From Candidatus Bathyarchaeota archaeon (GTDB lineage Archaea; Thermoproteota; Bathyarchaeia; Bathyarchaeales; Bathycorpusculaceae), in contig PLYI01000026.1 of NCBI GenBank assembly GCA_003151735.1, positions 1 through 64,000 on the forward strand: DNA of 64,000 bases, written 5' to 3'. The position numbers were made by a program, and so were the translations under genes. Below the pieces are notes generated by a model. That model searched no databases. It was not told the origin of the DNA and worked only from the letters and a program-made list of their open reading frames with translations. Positions 34,558-44,743 of the stretch are shown here, piece by piece (position 1 is the first letter of the stretch; each line of letters opens with the position of its first letter).

Positions 34558-36237
34558 ATGAGTGAAAAAGATGTAACAAGGTTCCTCCAAATTCTGGGTT
34601 TATCTAAAAGAGAAATTCAGGTTTACATGTTTCTTGCCAAAAGCGGCGTCCAATCAACCAGTTTCGTAGCCAAACGACTAAAGATGGAACGCGTCCAGGC
34701 TTACCGCACCTTCAAGAAGCTGCAGGAAAAAGGCTTCATTGAAGCAACCTTGGAGCGGCCTACAAGGTTCACGATTGTTCCCTTTGAAGCTTTAGTCGAC
34801 AATTTTATCAACACAAAGAAGAACGAAGTCGTAAACCTCAACGACCAAAAACAGAGCCTTTTAACAGCTTGGCAATCAATCAGCGCTCCTGAATCAGAAT
34901 ATCCCGTTGCTAAATTCTCAATCATAACGGGGAAAAAGAAGATTCACTCCAAAATGATCACCATGATTGAGGAATCAAAATCTGAAGTAATCGTTCTCAC
35001 AACCGCGTTGGGATTAATTCAAGAAGATATTGCAGGAATTTTTGATGCAGCTGTCACTCCATCTCAAGAACGTAATGTGCAAACTCAAATAATCACTGAA
35101 ATTGCCATGGAGAACCTCAAGGTTGTGGAGAGAATTGACCAAAGCATTGCAGAGGATAAACTTAACATTAAACTTCGGCATGTTAACATGAGCTCAAAGT
35201 TTTTCCCACGCTTTTTAATTAAAGATGAAGAAGAAGCCCTACTCTACGCGCCCTTCGGAAACGAAGCCTCAGTGTTGAACCTTGAGGATGAAGGTTTATG
35301 GATAAACGATAAAATGTTTATTTCTGTTTTGAAAGCGTTTTTTGTGCAGATGTGGCAGAGCGGGGTTGATGCTTCAAGACGAATAGAGGAGCTTACAAGC
35401 GGGATACCCATCGGCGAAACCCTTGTTATCAAAGGTGTTGAAGAAGCATGGAATAAAGTTACTAAGATTTTGGATTCAGCCAAAAACGACGTCGTGGTAA
35501 TTGCTTCTTCGCAGAGCATAAACCGACTTGCCGAAGACGACCCAATAGTGAAATACTTTAAAAAAGGCTTAAACATCCGCATAATGGCTTCTATCGATTT
35601 AGATAATTTGGAACCAGCTCAAAAGCTGGCAAGAGACTACGAAGTTAAACATGTCCCAATAAGCTACTTGACCATGATGCTGGTTGATAACAAGCACCTG
35701 TTCATGTTTAAGATGCCGCCGCTTAGCGATTTTGGCACCGAATCTGCCTTCTATTTAGCTGACACCTTCTACTCCAGCGACCCCAGCCAAATTGAAAGAG
35801 TAAGTGAAATGCTCGATGACATATGGAAACGCGGCATAGATATAACAGAAATCAGCAGTCAAGCGGGCACAAAACTGCCAACTGTAGCAGTTACCACATC
35901 AGAGACAGTGGCTAAAACCGTTGATAAAATGCTACAGAACAACGTGACATCCGTCTTAATTACTGAAAACCAAAAACCCATAGGCGTAATCAACGACCGC
36001 GAACTGTTAAGAGAAATCGTTGACGCACGAAAGGACCCGATTAAGACTCTTGCCAAAAACATCAATTACACGCCACTCATCATCTTGGAAGGTGACGAGT
36101 CAATGATTACCGCTATGAAACTCATGGGTGAAAAAGGCTTCAAGCGAGCAGTCATGGTTAAAAACGGACAATTAATCGGCATGTTGACTGAAGAGGCAGC
36201 TAAAAAAGCGCTGAAAATGAAAGCGTCCGTTCCATAG
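34558..36237 (+). CDS. TrmB-family transcriptional regulator with tandem sensor and CBS pair
   Basis: A 559-residue regulator. Residues about 1-75 are the TrmB winged helix (FLQILGLSKREIQVYMFLAK; MERVQAYRTFKKLQEKGFI). Two TrmB/PLD-like sensor repeats follow (ITGKKKIHSKMITMIEES at about 120, and a second at about 285-425). Residues about 435-555 hold a CBS pair (MLQNNVTSVLITENQKPIGV; MKLMGEKGFKRAVMVKNGQL), which binds adenine nucleotides. TrmB proteins sense sugars and control sugar transport and glycolysis; CBS adds energy-state sensing. It lies upstream of TIM and the debranching enzyme. ATG 34558 is chosen because the TATA box lies inside the longer open frame. Confidence 0.8.
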   Translation: MSEKDVTRFLQILGLSKREIQVYMFLAKSGVQSTSFVAKRLKMERVQAYRTFKKLQEKGFIEATLERPTRFTIVPFEALVDNFINTKKNEVVNLNDQKQSLLTAWQSISAPESEYPVAKFSIITGKKKIHSKMITMIEESKSEVIVLTTALGLIQEDIAGIFDAAVTPSQERNVQTQIITEIAMENLKVVERIDQSIAEDKLNIKLRHVNMSSKFFPRFLIKDEEEALLYAPFGNEASVLNLEDEGLWINDKMFISVLKAFFVQMWQSGVDASRRIEELTSGIPIGETLVIKGVEEAWNKVTKILDSAKNDVVVIASSQSINRLAEDDPIVKYFKKGLNIRIMASIDLDNLEPAQKLARDYEVKHVPISYLTMMLVDNKHLFMFKMPPLSDFGTESAFYLADTFYSSDPSQIERVSEMLDDIWKRGIDITEISSQAGTKLPTVAVTTSETVAKTVDKMLQNNVTSVLITENQKPIGVINDRELLREIVDARKDPIKTLAKNINYTPLIILEGDESMITAMKLMGEKGFKRAVMVKNGQLIGMLTEEAAKKALKMKASVP

Positions 36238-36251
36238 CCACCATCCACTAA

Positions 36252-37004
<753 letters not shown>

Positions 37005-37018
37005 GCACGTGAAGACCC

Positions 37019-37900
37019 TTGAAGGTTGAACCTGAATGCGAATCATGCCTGCTTTCACGGGCACAAATACAAACATATCAAGCCACCACAAACCCCGCGC
37101 TGCGTTTTAGGTGCTTAGCGGAAATCGTTAAACTTTTAAACCGCGAATTCAAACCCACGTCGGTGGCGGCGGATATTGGCACAAAAAGAGACCGCATAAT
37201 CAGGCAATTAACAAGTTGCAATGACCCTTACAAATACAACAAGAAACTGGCTAACGAAAGAGCACTAAAAATGCGTTCACACGCAAAAAAATATGTTGAG
37301 TCAGGTTACAACCAGCAGGAGCGATTCAAGAAAGCTTGTTTATGCGCCATCGTTGGGAACATTATGGAGTTTGATATTCCCGGCCACAAGTTTACTTTGA
37401 ATAGTTTGGCAGGCTGCATTAGGGAAGCTGCTAAAGACCTGGTTATTGACGATATCGACAAGGCTTATGAGTTGGCGAAGAAAGCTCAGAGCGTTTTATT
37501 TTTGGCGGATAACGCGGGCGAAATAGTTTTTGACTCGCTGCTGGTTGAGCAACTCAAGAACATGGGGTTAAAAGTCATCTATGTTGTTAAAGGTGGACCC
37601 GTAATTAACGATGCCACAATGGAAGATGTGGAAATTTCCAATATCGATAAGCTCGCCGACGAGGTAATAACCACAGGCTGCGACGCAGTTGGCTTGCAGA
37701 AAAAAGAAGTCTCCGTTGAATTCCTAAAAGTCTACGACGCCGCCGAACTCGTTTTCGCCAAGGGCATGGGATACGCTGAAACCCTCACCGAATACAAACT
37801 AACAAAACCTCACCTGCTAATGTTCCGCACAAAATGTGTTCCCGTCGCAAATTATTTCTGTGTTCCACGAGACAAAAACATAGCAAAGCTGATGCCATAA
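37019..37900 (+). CDS. DUF89 (ARMT1-like) damage-control phosphatase
   Basis: A 293-residue metal-dependent phosphatase of the DUF89 family, proposed to hydrolyse damaged sugar phosphates and similar side products. Seen: N-terminal PECESCLLSRAQ, the catalytic loop LFLADNAGEIVFDSLL (Asp-Asn for metal), VKGGPVINDATMED, and LVFAKGMGYAETL. The family has subgroups; this resembles the archaeal short form. The neighbouring TIM and debranching enzyme make sugar phosphates plausible substrates. Its stop is one base before the next ATG. Confidence 0.85.
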   Translation: MKVEPECESCLLSRAQIQTYQATTNPALRFRCLAEIVKLLNREFKPTSVAADIGTKRDRIIRQLTSCNDPYKYNKKLANERALKMRSHAKKYVESGYNQQERFKKACLCAIVGNIMEFDIPGHKFTLNSLAGCIREAAKDLVIDDIDKAYELAKKAQSVLFLADNAGEIVFDSLLVEQLKNMGLKVIYVVKGGPVINDATMEDVEISNIDKLADEVITTGCDAVGLQKKEVSVEFLKVYDAAELVFAKGMGYAETLTEYKLTKPHLLMFRTKCVPVANYFCVPRDKNIAKLMP

Positions 37901-37901
37901 A

Positions 37902-39977
37902 ATGAATTTGCCAGCCATAACCTATCCTAAAGAAGCTCTTTCGCATTTTGGCGAACTAATCGAGAAGGAATGGCTGATAACTAACGGCTTAGGCAGTTAT
38001 GCCTCCTCAACGGTACTTGGAATTAATACGCGGAAGTATCATGGATTGCTTGTTGCCGCGTTGGATCCGCCTGGAAACCGCACAGTTTGCCTCTCAAAAA
38101 TCGATGAAGACATCTATGTTGGTGATGATGTTTTCAGGTTGGGCTCTAACGAATTTCACGACATGATTTATCCAGACGGCTACAAGTTGATTAACCCGTT
38201 TTCAATTTCCCCGTTTCCCACATACACCTATGAATTGGGAAACCTTCAAGTGAGCAAAACCATTTTCATGCCCAAAAACAAAAATGCCGTAGCCATAACC
38301 TACAAAGTCACAAACAAAAACCAATCAGATGTTAAAGTCAGGCTGTATCCACTTTTAACATGCAGATACTACCACACAGTAGTTGACCGATCAAAAATCC
38401 CGTTGAATTTCACCCTTAAAAGCTCTAGCGCACGGTTCCTAGCGATTTTTCAGCGTCCCCAAGCCACAATCGTTTGCCGTTCAACCGACGGAGAAGTCAT
38501 TGAAAAAGTAAACTGGATAAACCGCTTGAACTATCGTGATGAGGCTCTGCGGGGCGAAACCAACGTTGACGATTGTTTCCAGCCTGGGTATTTTGAGTTG
38601 CAAGTGTTAGCCAACGCGGAGAAAGAGTTTGCGGTAACATGTGCCGTAAGTCATGAAAGCCAAGGCGCAGACGAAATTTCGGATTCAGTTGGAAGTACAA
38701 TCCGCGGCGTAAAAGCTGCCTTCAATCAAGAGGTAAATCAGAAATCTGAGTTGCTCGCGAATTTTCACCGCGAACACCCTGATGTACCAATGAGTGATTG
38801 GCTAAACTGGATTCTGCTCGCTGCTGACTCATTCATTGTGGAAAATGCCGCTGGCAAAAAAGCCGTCATTGCTGGGTACCATTGGTTTGAGGCATGGGGC
38901 AGAGACACCTTCATTTCGCTACCGGGGCTCCTTCTGATAACTGGCAGGTACAACGACGCTAAAGATACCCTGCGAAGTTACATTGAGTACTGTAAGAGCG
39001 GGTTGATTCCCAATTTTATTTCCGACAAATCAGGCATCCCCGTTTACGACACTGTTGACGCTACCTTATGGTATGTTAACGCTGTGTTGCAATACGTCAA
39101 GTACACTGGCGACTGGGGGTTTGTTAAAGATGAGTTGTGGGAGAAACTCCAGGGTATAGTTGAGAACCATCAGAAAGGCACCTTGTTTGGTATCCGTGTG
39201 GATGAGGACGGGTTGCTTATGCATGGTCCAAGACTCACTTGGATGGATGCCTCCGTAGGAAACGACGTGATTACGCCCAGAACAGGAAAAGCAGTGGAAA
39301 TCCAAGCCCTCTGGTACAACACCCTGCGAACCATGGAGTTATTCACAAACAAATTTGAGGAGCGAACCTTTGCGGAAAATTACGCGACGTTGGCAGACAA
39401 GGCTCGCCAAAGCTTCAACGAGAAATTCTGGAACCCAAAAGTCGGCTGCCTATTCGACGTGGTTAATGGTGAAGCTGTGGACGCTTCTATTCGTCCCAAC
39501 CAAATATTCGCTGTCTCACTCGACTACACCATACTCGAAAGCGAAAAATGCCATAAAGTCGTTGACACCGTGAACCGTGAGCTTGCGACACCTTACGGAC
39601 TAAGAACGCTGTCGCTGGGCGACCCCAAGTTCGTCGGCAAATGCGTTGGTAACGTTCGAAGCAGAGACATGGCTTACCATAATGGAACGATTTGGCCTTG
39701 GCTGCTGGGACCTTATGTTACCGCGTACCTGAAAGTCAACGACTATTCTGCCAACGCACGCCAACAAATGTTGGAAAACCTCGTTTTGCCCCTGTTTACC
39801 ACTGGAATCCATCAGGGCGGCTTAGGAACAATAAACGAAATCTACGATTGCGACCCACCAAACGAACCCAGAGGCTGCATCGCACAGGCTTGGAGTGTCG
39901 CTGAGCCACTGCGAGCTTACGTGGAAGACATTTTGCAGGTTAAACCAAAATATTCAAAAGAAATTTCAGGAATTTAG
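37902..39977 (+). CDS. Glycogen debranching enzyme (GH133, amylo-alpha-1,6-glucosidase)
   Basis: A 691-residue enzyme with an N-terminal beta-sandwich (EWLITNGLGSYASSTVLGIN, TRKYHGLLVAALDPPGNR) and a C-terminal alpha/alpha barrel with catalytic segments WFEAWGRDTFISLPGLLL (Asp about 336), TWMDASVGNDVITPRTGKAV and YHNGTIWPWLLGPY. These match archaeal/bacterial GH133 debranching enzymes, which release glucose from alpha-1,6 branch points. It implies glycogen or another branched alpha-glucan as a store. The gene overlaps the convergent galT by four bases. Confidence 0.9.
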   Translation: MNLPAITYPKEALSHFGELIEKEWLITNGLGSYASSTVLGINTRKYHGLLVAALDPPGNRTVCLSKIDEDIYVGDDVFRLGSNEFHDMIYPDGYKLINPFSISPFPTYTYELGNLQVSKTIFMPKNKNAVAITYKVTNKNQSDVKVRLYPLLTCRYYHTVVDRSKIPLNFTLKSSSARFLAIFQRPQATIVCRSTDGEVIEKVNWINRLNYRDEALRGETNVDDCFQPGYFELQVLANAEKEFAVTCAVSHESQGADEISDSVGSTIRGVKAAFNQEVNQKSELLANFHREHPDVPMSDWLNWILLAADSFIVENAAGKKAVIAGYHWFEAWGRDTFISLPGLLLITGRYNDAKDTLRSYIEYCKSGLIPNFISDKSGIPVYDTVDATLWYVNAVLQYVKYTGDWGFVKDELWEKLQGIVENHQKGTLFGIRVDEDGLLMHGPRLTWMDASVGNDVITPRTGKAVEIQALWYNTLRTMELFTNKFEERTFAENYATLADKARQSFNEKFWNPKVGCLFDVVNGEAVDASIRPNQIFAVSLDYTILESEKCHKVVDTVNRELATPYGLRTLSLGDPKFVGKCVGNVRSRDMAYHNGTIWPWLLGPYVTAYLKVNDYSANARQQMLENLVLPLFTTGIHQGGLGTINEIYDCDPPNEPRGCIAQAWSVAEPLRAYVEDILQVKPKYSKEISGI

Positions 39978-41014
39978 ATCTTTATCGTTTTTCGTAGGCT
40001 GTCGGCTGCAGTTTCTGGCGTGACTGTGTTGATGTAGGTTCCTGTGCTTTTTTCGAAGCCTGCCCACGTTGCGAGTTTAGGGTATACTTCCAGGTGCCAG
40101 TGGTAGCTGTCTTGGGCATCGCTGTTTAGGGCTAGGTGGATGCCGTAGTTGTATGGTGGGTTGTTGACTAAGGTTTTTAGGGCTTTGAGGCTGGCTTTTA
40201 GGTTTTTTGCGAACGCAGAAACCTCGGGCGCTGTGAGGTTTAGGATGTTTGGGCTGTGCCTTTTGGGAATTATCCAGAACTCCATCGGGTTAATGCTCGC
40301 GTAAGGCGCTAAAACCACAAAATCTTCATCTTCAGAAATAAGCCTTGAGCTCTTAGTTTCCCGCTCGATAATATCGCAGAACGCGCATTTCCGGTGTTCA
40401 TCGTAGAATTTCTTGCTTGCATTTATCTCGTCTTGGATGGTTGTGGGAACGATAGGGGTTGCGATTATTTGGCTGTGCGCATGAGAAAGCGACGCTCCCG
40501 CTTCCAAGCCGTGATTGCGGAAAATCGACACGTACTTAACGTAGGGTTTTGCGCTTAACTCTTTGAGCCTGTCGACGTATGCGTTTATGACTAGTTCCAG
40601 CTGAGGCAACCCGGCGTCGGCGGGGTCTTCATCGTGGTTTGGCGATTCAACAATAACCTCGTGGTGCCCAATCGCATCCCACAAAAAATCGTTTTTTGCG
40701 ACGTGTTTTTCGTCTTCGGGTTGTTTGGGTGGGCTGAAAGCTGGGTAAAGGTTTGGGATAACGCGCACCAGCCAATTCTTGGGGCGCTCACCAGTCAAAG
40801 GGTCTTGGCTACGTTTTATCTCGCCGTTTTCTTTTAGGTAGAGCATCAGGGCTGGCGGCGTCATGTTTTCGTTGCCAACGCATATGGGGCAAACCGCGGT
40901 TTTAGCTGCTTCAGGTTTGGGTTTGGCGAAGTCGGTTGGTCTGCGACCGCGTTCAGTGGCAATTACAACCCAGCGATCAAGCAAATAGTCCTTTCTAAGT
41001 TCATTATAAGGCAT
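39974..41014 (-). CDS. galT: Galactose-1-phosphate uridylyltransferase
   Basis: A 346-residue HIT-superfamily enzyme that exchanges UMP between UDP-glucose and galactose-1-P. Seen: an N-terminal YLLDRWVVIATERGRRP, zinc site residues in CPICVGNE and CAFCDIIERE, the active-site HAHSQIIATP, and the C-terminal DSYHWHLEVYP. Length matches the archaeal/Thermotoga type. It could also act on other hexose-1-phosphates. It is convergent with the debranching enzyme and divergent from the glycosyltransferase gene at 41121. Confidence 0.9.
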   Translation of the reverse strand: MPYNELRKDYLLDRWVVIATERGRRPTDFAKPKPEAAKTAVCPICVGNENMTPPALMLYLKENGEIKRSQDPLTGERPKNWLVRVIPNLYPAFSPPKQPEDEKHVAKNDFLWDAIGHHEVIVESPNHDEDPADAGLPQLELVINAYVDRLKELSAKPYVKYVSIFRNHGLEAGASLSHAHSQIIATPIVPTTIQDEINASKKFYDEHRKCAFCDIIERETKSSRLISEDEDFVVLAPYASINPMEFWIIPKRHSPNILNLTAPEVSAFAKNLKASLKALKTLVNNPPYNYGIHLALNSDAQDSYHWHLEVYPKLATWAGFEKSTGTYINTVTPETAADSLRKTIKI

Positions 41015-41120
41015 CGCTAAGCACCCGTATAGTTTGGGGCAGAATTCTTATTAACCTTGCTTGGCGAGCGCTTTTTGGGAGAATGCGCAAATCTTATTTT
41101 ATCTTCGATTAACATAGCAA

Positions 41121-42531
41121 GTGAAGTCAGCGCACGCATGGATTGAAAAGAGGGGGATAAATCTGCTCAATAAAGTAGGCACCAAAAAATTACTAATCGA
41201 AATCTCACCCCTCGTAATCATCCTAATCGGTGTTGCACTGGTCGCGTTTTCGCTTGGTCCCTACCAAAGCTACGACACAAACCTGGAGTTTGAAGCCGCA
41301 TCAAATGTGGTTAAAACGGGCGTTCCCTACGTGAAGGCTTATGGCACAGCGATTGATGAGCCGCCACTTGGATTCTACGTTGAAGCGTTGTTTCTTAGGG
41401 TTTTTGGTTTATCAACAGGCACTGACGTGACTTTGGTGACTTTTTTTGGGTTTGGCTCTGTAGTCTTAATGTACATGGTCGGCAAGGAATTGTACGGCAA
41501 ATCAACAGGACTTGTTGCAACTGCCCTCTTTGGTTTGAACCCCTGGCAACTTGCACTTTCCCGAAGTTTCCTCATCGATACACAATGCCTCTTCTTCAGC
41601 CTACTATGCCTGCTTACAGGCGTTTGGGCTATCAGAAAAGGCTCAGTCAAAATCGCCCTATTCTGCGGAATGGTTTTTGCCGCCGCTATCCTCACAAAGT
41701 TCTACGCAGCTTTCATTCTCATTCCTCTGCTTTTGTTTTATCTTTATTCTCGACCCAAAAAACCAAAACTTATCCTTAGCCAACTAGCCGCATTCTCAGT
41801 GCCCGCGCTTGTGTTTGCCTCCATATGGTACCAAGTTGCTCTCGGGCACTCGCTACTCTGGATTTTTCACCACAACGACTTTGCCGACGTAATTCCCGCC
41901 AGCACCGGAGTCACTAGTTCACCTTTTTTTTGTAACTAATTTCCTCTTGAATTATGGGTTAGGAATTTACTTTGCTGCAGCTATCGCTTTTTCCTTGTTT
42001 TTGGGTTTCTTGCTTAGAAAATATTTTTCCAAAACAGTGATTGTCGATTTGATCTGTTTAGTAACAATTACGTTTATCGTTAGTGTTAATACTGTTTTGG
42101 GGGCGGTTTTGAATCTTAATGTTCCTTATTTTAGCGCTCTCAAATACGATTTTCAAGCGTTGCCCTTTCTTGTTTTAATTGGGGCTTCGTTGAGTTTCAA
42201 AGGAATTTCACTGTTACAAGCGGCAAAGTTAAAGGCGGCTTCGAAAAAGTGGGTGTTTTATCTGGCTGCCGCAGCGGCGGTAATTCTGCTTGTTGCCTCC
42301 TTGTTTTCAAGCATGTATTATGTAAATGCGATTTCCAAACGCGATTACCTGCAGTACCGAGTGGAGCCACAAGTTGATTACGGATATGCCCTGCTGAATC
42401 CTACGCCGATAACCTCTGGAAGCCAACTTATGGCTATTCAGTATTTAAGCTTCGCAATTGTGTTGACTGGACTACTTTGGGCAAGTAGGCATAAGCTCAA
42501 ATGGTATTTCATGCGAGGAAACGCTCAATAA
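41121..42531 (+). pseudogene. GT39-like membrane glycosyltransferase, split by a T8 frameshift
   Basis: Two consecutive ORFs (41121-41939, 272 residues; 41947-42531, 194 residues) together form one ArnT/PMT-type transferase of about 470 residues with about ten membrane helices. The first part has the acidic lumenal loop (YDTNLEFEAASNV, then TAIDEPPLGFY) and NPWQLALSRSFLIDTQ. As written it ends SSPFFCN-stop. Reading seven rather than eight T at 41924-41931 continues as SSPFFVTNFLLNYGLGIYF into the second ORF. These enzymes add sugars from polyprenyl phosphate to proteins or lipids. The T8 tract may be a sequencing error, a mutation, or a phase-variable switch. Confidence 0.78.
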
Positions 42532-42599
42532 TGCTTAAACTTTTTAGGAGTTTGTGCAGGAATTTTCTTTCAGTCAAGTTCAAAGTGATAATTGGAAGC

Positions 42600-42607
42600 T
42601 TTTATAT
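42600..42607 (+). promoter_or_regulatory. TATA box for the second GT39 gene
   Basis: TTTTATAT lies 47 bases before ATG 42655. Confidence 0.45.
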
Positions 42608-42654
42608 CCGTGCCCATTATAGTTTGAGCAGCTATCTCTACAGCGCTGAGAACT

Positions 42655-44259
42655 ATGGTTGATTTGTCAGGTGCAAAAATTTTAACTCAGCTAAAAGCGC
42701 CCCAAAACAAGTGGAGATTAGCTTTCGCTGCTTTAGCCATCAGCTATTTTGTTATTCTTCTGCTAAACCTTACCAATCAACCATTCAACTGGGACGAAGT
42801 CACACACCTAAACCGCGCCTTAGAGCTGAAAAACGGGCTCTTCCATGACTTCGTCCGTGACTCGTTTTATCCCCCTCTTTACTCCGGTTTCACAACCGTT
42901 TCCTTTGACTTGTTTGGCGCAAGTGTTTTTTCCGCCCGCTTAGTTTCCGCATCCTTCAGCATCCTTACGCTTGGGGTAGTGTTTGAATTAGCCTACAACA
43001 TGTACGGCGGAAAAGTCGCGTTGATTTCAGCTGCGCTTTTGGCGGTTATGCCAGGCTATTTTTGGCTTTCCCGGCTTGCTTTGCTTGAAGTGATGCTTGT
43101 CTTTTTTTTCACGTTGTCGCTGTTTTTCTTTTACCGATGGCTAACCTCTCGGAAAAACTGGATGCTGGTTTTAAGCGGGTTAGCTTTGGGCTTTGGATTT
43201 TTGACCAAATATCAGGTAATTGCCGCCGTTATTGTCATGGCTGTTAGCATGCTGGTTTTAGGAAGAGGTCAGTTTAGGCGGTTGTTCTCACGGTTTACGC
43301 TGCTTATTGTTGCTGCGTTAGCGGTGATTATTCCCTGGCTTGCAATTGCCTACAATGTTCTTTCTTCATATATTTTCAGTCAGTGGATGTACGCCCTACA
43401 GATGGGAAACCCCGGAAGATTCCTCTACAGCGTCCGCTTTCCCATTCCAATATTCTACTTGATAGAAATGACCTGGCCCTACAGCGACGTACATCCAGTT
43501 TCCATACTTCTCTATATTGTTGGGTTAGCCGGTTTAGGCTTACTTGTTTGGCGGCACAAAAAGGAAGACAAGTTCGTTTTCGTCTGGTTCATCAGTGTGC
43601 TTGTGTTCTTCACAGTTATTTCAAACAGGGAGTGGCGTTACGTGTTAACGCTTTTCCCAGCCCTGGCAATCTCTGCTTCAGCGCTCATCGTGTTTGCCTA
43701 CGATAAACTTCACAAAACATGGTCACATAGTGTGAGTTTAAACAGGAAGAAAACTGCGAAAGTTGCCGCTGGACTTTTGGTGGTGTTTCTTGCTGGCGCA
43801 ATGGCTTACAGCGTAAACGACATTTACATCAACGTAAAAGAAAAAAACATCAACATCGAAATCCAGCAGGCAACAGCCTACGCCTCAGCCAACATCGACG
43901 GCAACCAATCCATCCTAATTCTATGCCCGTTCAACTATTTCAGCCAAGACATGGTCAGCTTCTACCTCTGGGTCGACGGCAAACCCCAAGTCCGCACCCT
44001 CCAGTACCCAGAATTAGCCGTTGACACTTACACGCCAACCTTCAACATCACCGAATTGATCGGTTTATGCAAACAGAACAACGTAAAATATGTCTTCACC
44101 TACGAAAACGGCGGCTTAACACCCTACTTCAACACCACACTAACCCTAGTCGACATCTACATCCAACTATACAATTCAAAAAACTTCACTGGAATAACAC
44201 CAGGAGAAACATTCGGCCAACAACCGCGAAGAGTTCTACTTCTAGAATTCATCGGATAA
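42655..44259 (+). CDS. GT39-family membrane glycosyltransferase
   Basis: A 534-residue polytopic protein of the ArnT/PMT type. The first lumenal loop carries FNWDEVTHLNRALELKNG with the expected Asp-Glu pair. GGKVALISAALLAVMPGYFW and GLALGFGFLTKYQ follow, and about ten to eleven helices are visible; the C-terminal about 130 residues are an external domain (NVKYVFTYENGG). The donor is probably a polyprenyl-phosphate sugar. It follows the frameshifted paralogue and has its own TATA box. Together the two could decorate pilins and other surface proteins, but the acceptor is not known. Confidence 0.8.
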   Translation: MVDLSGAKILTQLKAPQNKWRLAFAALAISYFVILLLNLTNQPFNWDEVTHLNRALELKNGLFHDFVRDSFYPPLYSGFTTVSFDLFGASVFSARLVSASFSILTLGVVFELAYNMYGGKVALISAALLAVMPGYFWLSRLALLEVMLVFFFTLSLFFFYRWLTSRKNWMLVLSGLALGFGFLTKYQVIAAVIVMAVSMLVLGRGQFRRLFSRFTLLIVAALAVIIPWLAIAYNVLSSYIFSQWMYALQMGNPGRFLYSVRFPIPIFYLIEMTWPYSDVHPVSILLYIVGLAGLGLLVWRHKKEDKFVFVWFISVLVFFTVISNREWRYVLTLFPALAISASALIVFAYDKLHKTWSHSVSLNRKKTAKVAAGLLVVFLAGAMAYSVNDIYINVKEKNINIEIQQATAYASANIDGNQSILILCPFNYFSQDMVSFYLWVDGKPQVRTLQYPELAVDTYTPTFNITELIGLCKQNNVKYVFTYENGGLTPYFNTTLTLVDIYIQLYNSKNFTGITPGETFGQQPRRVLLLEFIG

Positions 44260-44430
44260 AAGGTTAAGCTGGTAAACAAAAATCTACAGAATCCTAAGGC
44301 GGGTAGGTCGGCAGTAAAGTTTTCTGTAGCCATTAATATGTTGAAATCCGAATCTGAGTTTCGCCGTAAAAGCTAATGCTTATTTGCTTCTTGCCTCTTT
44401 GGAGACGAGAAATTGTTGCTTAAGTTTTAA

Positions 44431-44541
44431 CTATGCTTCGCCTAGTTTCTGAAGGTAATCCAGAAACTTTTCCAGCTCAGCCTTATCCATATTCACAAGC
44501 TCGGTGCGTTCAGCTTTCACGTATCTGCGGAAAGACTCCAA
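44431..44541 (-). other. Small acidic/basic helical ORF, possibly second half of the small membrane gene
   Basis: The frame encodes ESFRRYVKAERTELVN, then MDKAELEKFLDYLQKLGEA, a well-formed helical C-terminus. It is open further upstream to about 44575 but contains only TTG 44541 as a usable start and no ribosome-binding site. It may be the C-terminal part of the membrane ORF at 44567-44680 separated by a single-base shift. Confidence 0.35.
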
Positions 44542-44566
44542 GCATTGATTAGAAGAAACATTTTGC

Positions 44567-44680
44567 TTAACAGTTCTTTACCTGCTCACGCTCAATTTTT
44601 ATGCGGTACAGTGTAGCTACGAAAGTTGCGAAAACTACCATGGTATTGCTTACAATTACAATCAGCGAAATGTCAACCAT
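44567..44680 (-). CDS. Small single-helix membrane protein, 37 aa
   Basis: A 37-residue ORF (MVDISLIVIVSNTMVVFA start) with one membrane helix and a charged tail (RIKIEREQVKNC). A GGAG site (AAAGGAGTT) lies 10 bases before the ATG, supporting expression. The downstream frame at 44431-44575 could extend it as a cytoplasmic helical domain if one base is missing. Function unknown. The remaining gap 44260-44430 shows nothing recognisable. Confidence 0.45.
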   Translation of the reverse strand: MVDISLIVIVSNTMVVFATFVATLYRIKIEREQVKNC

Positions 44681-44743
44681 GAGCGCTAACTCCTTTATGG
44701 ATAATAAGATAGGGGGATTTTCAGCTTATTTTCCCTTTCGCTG

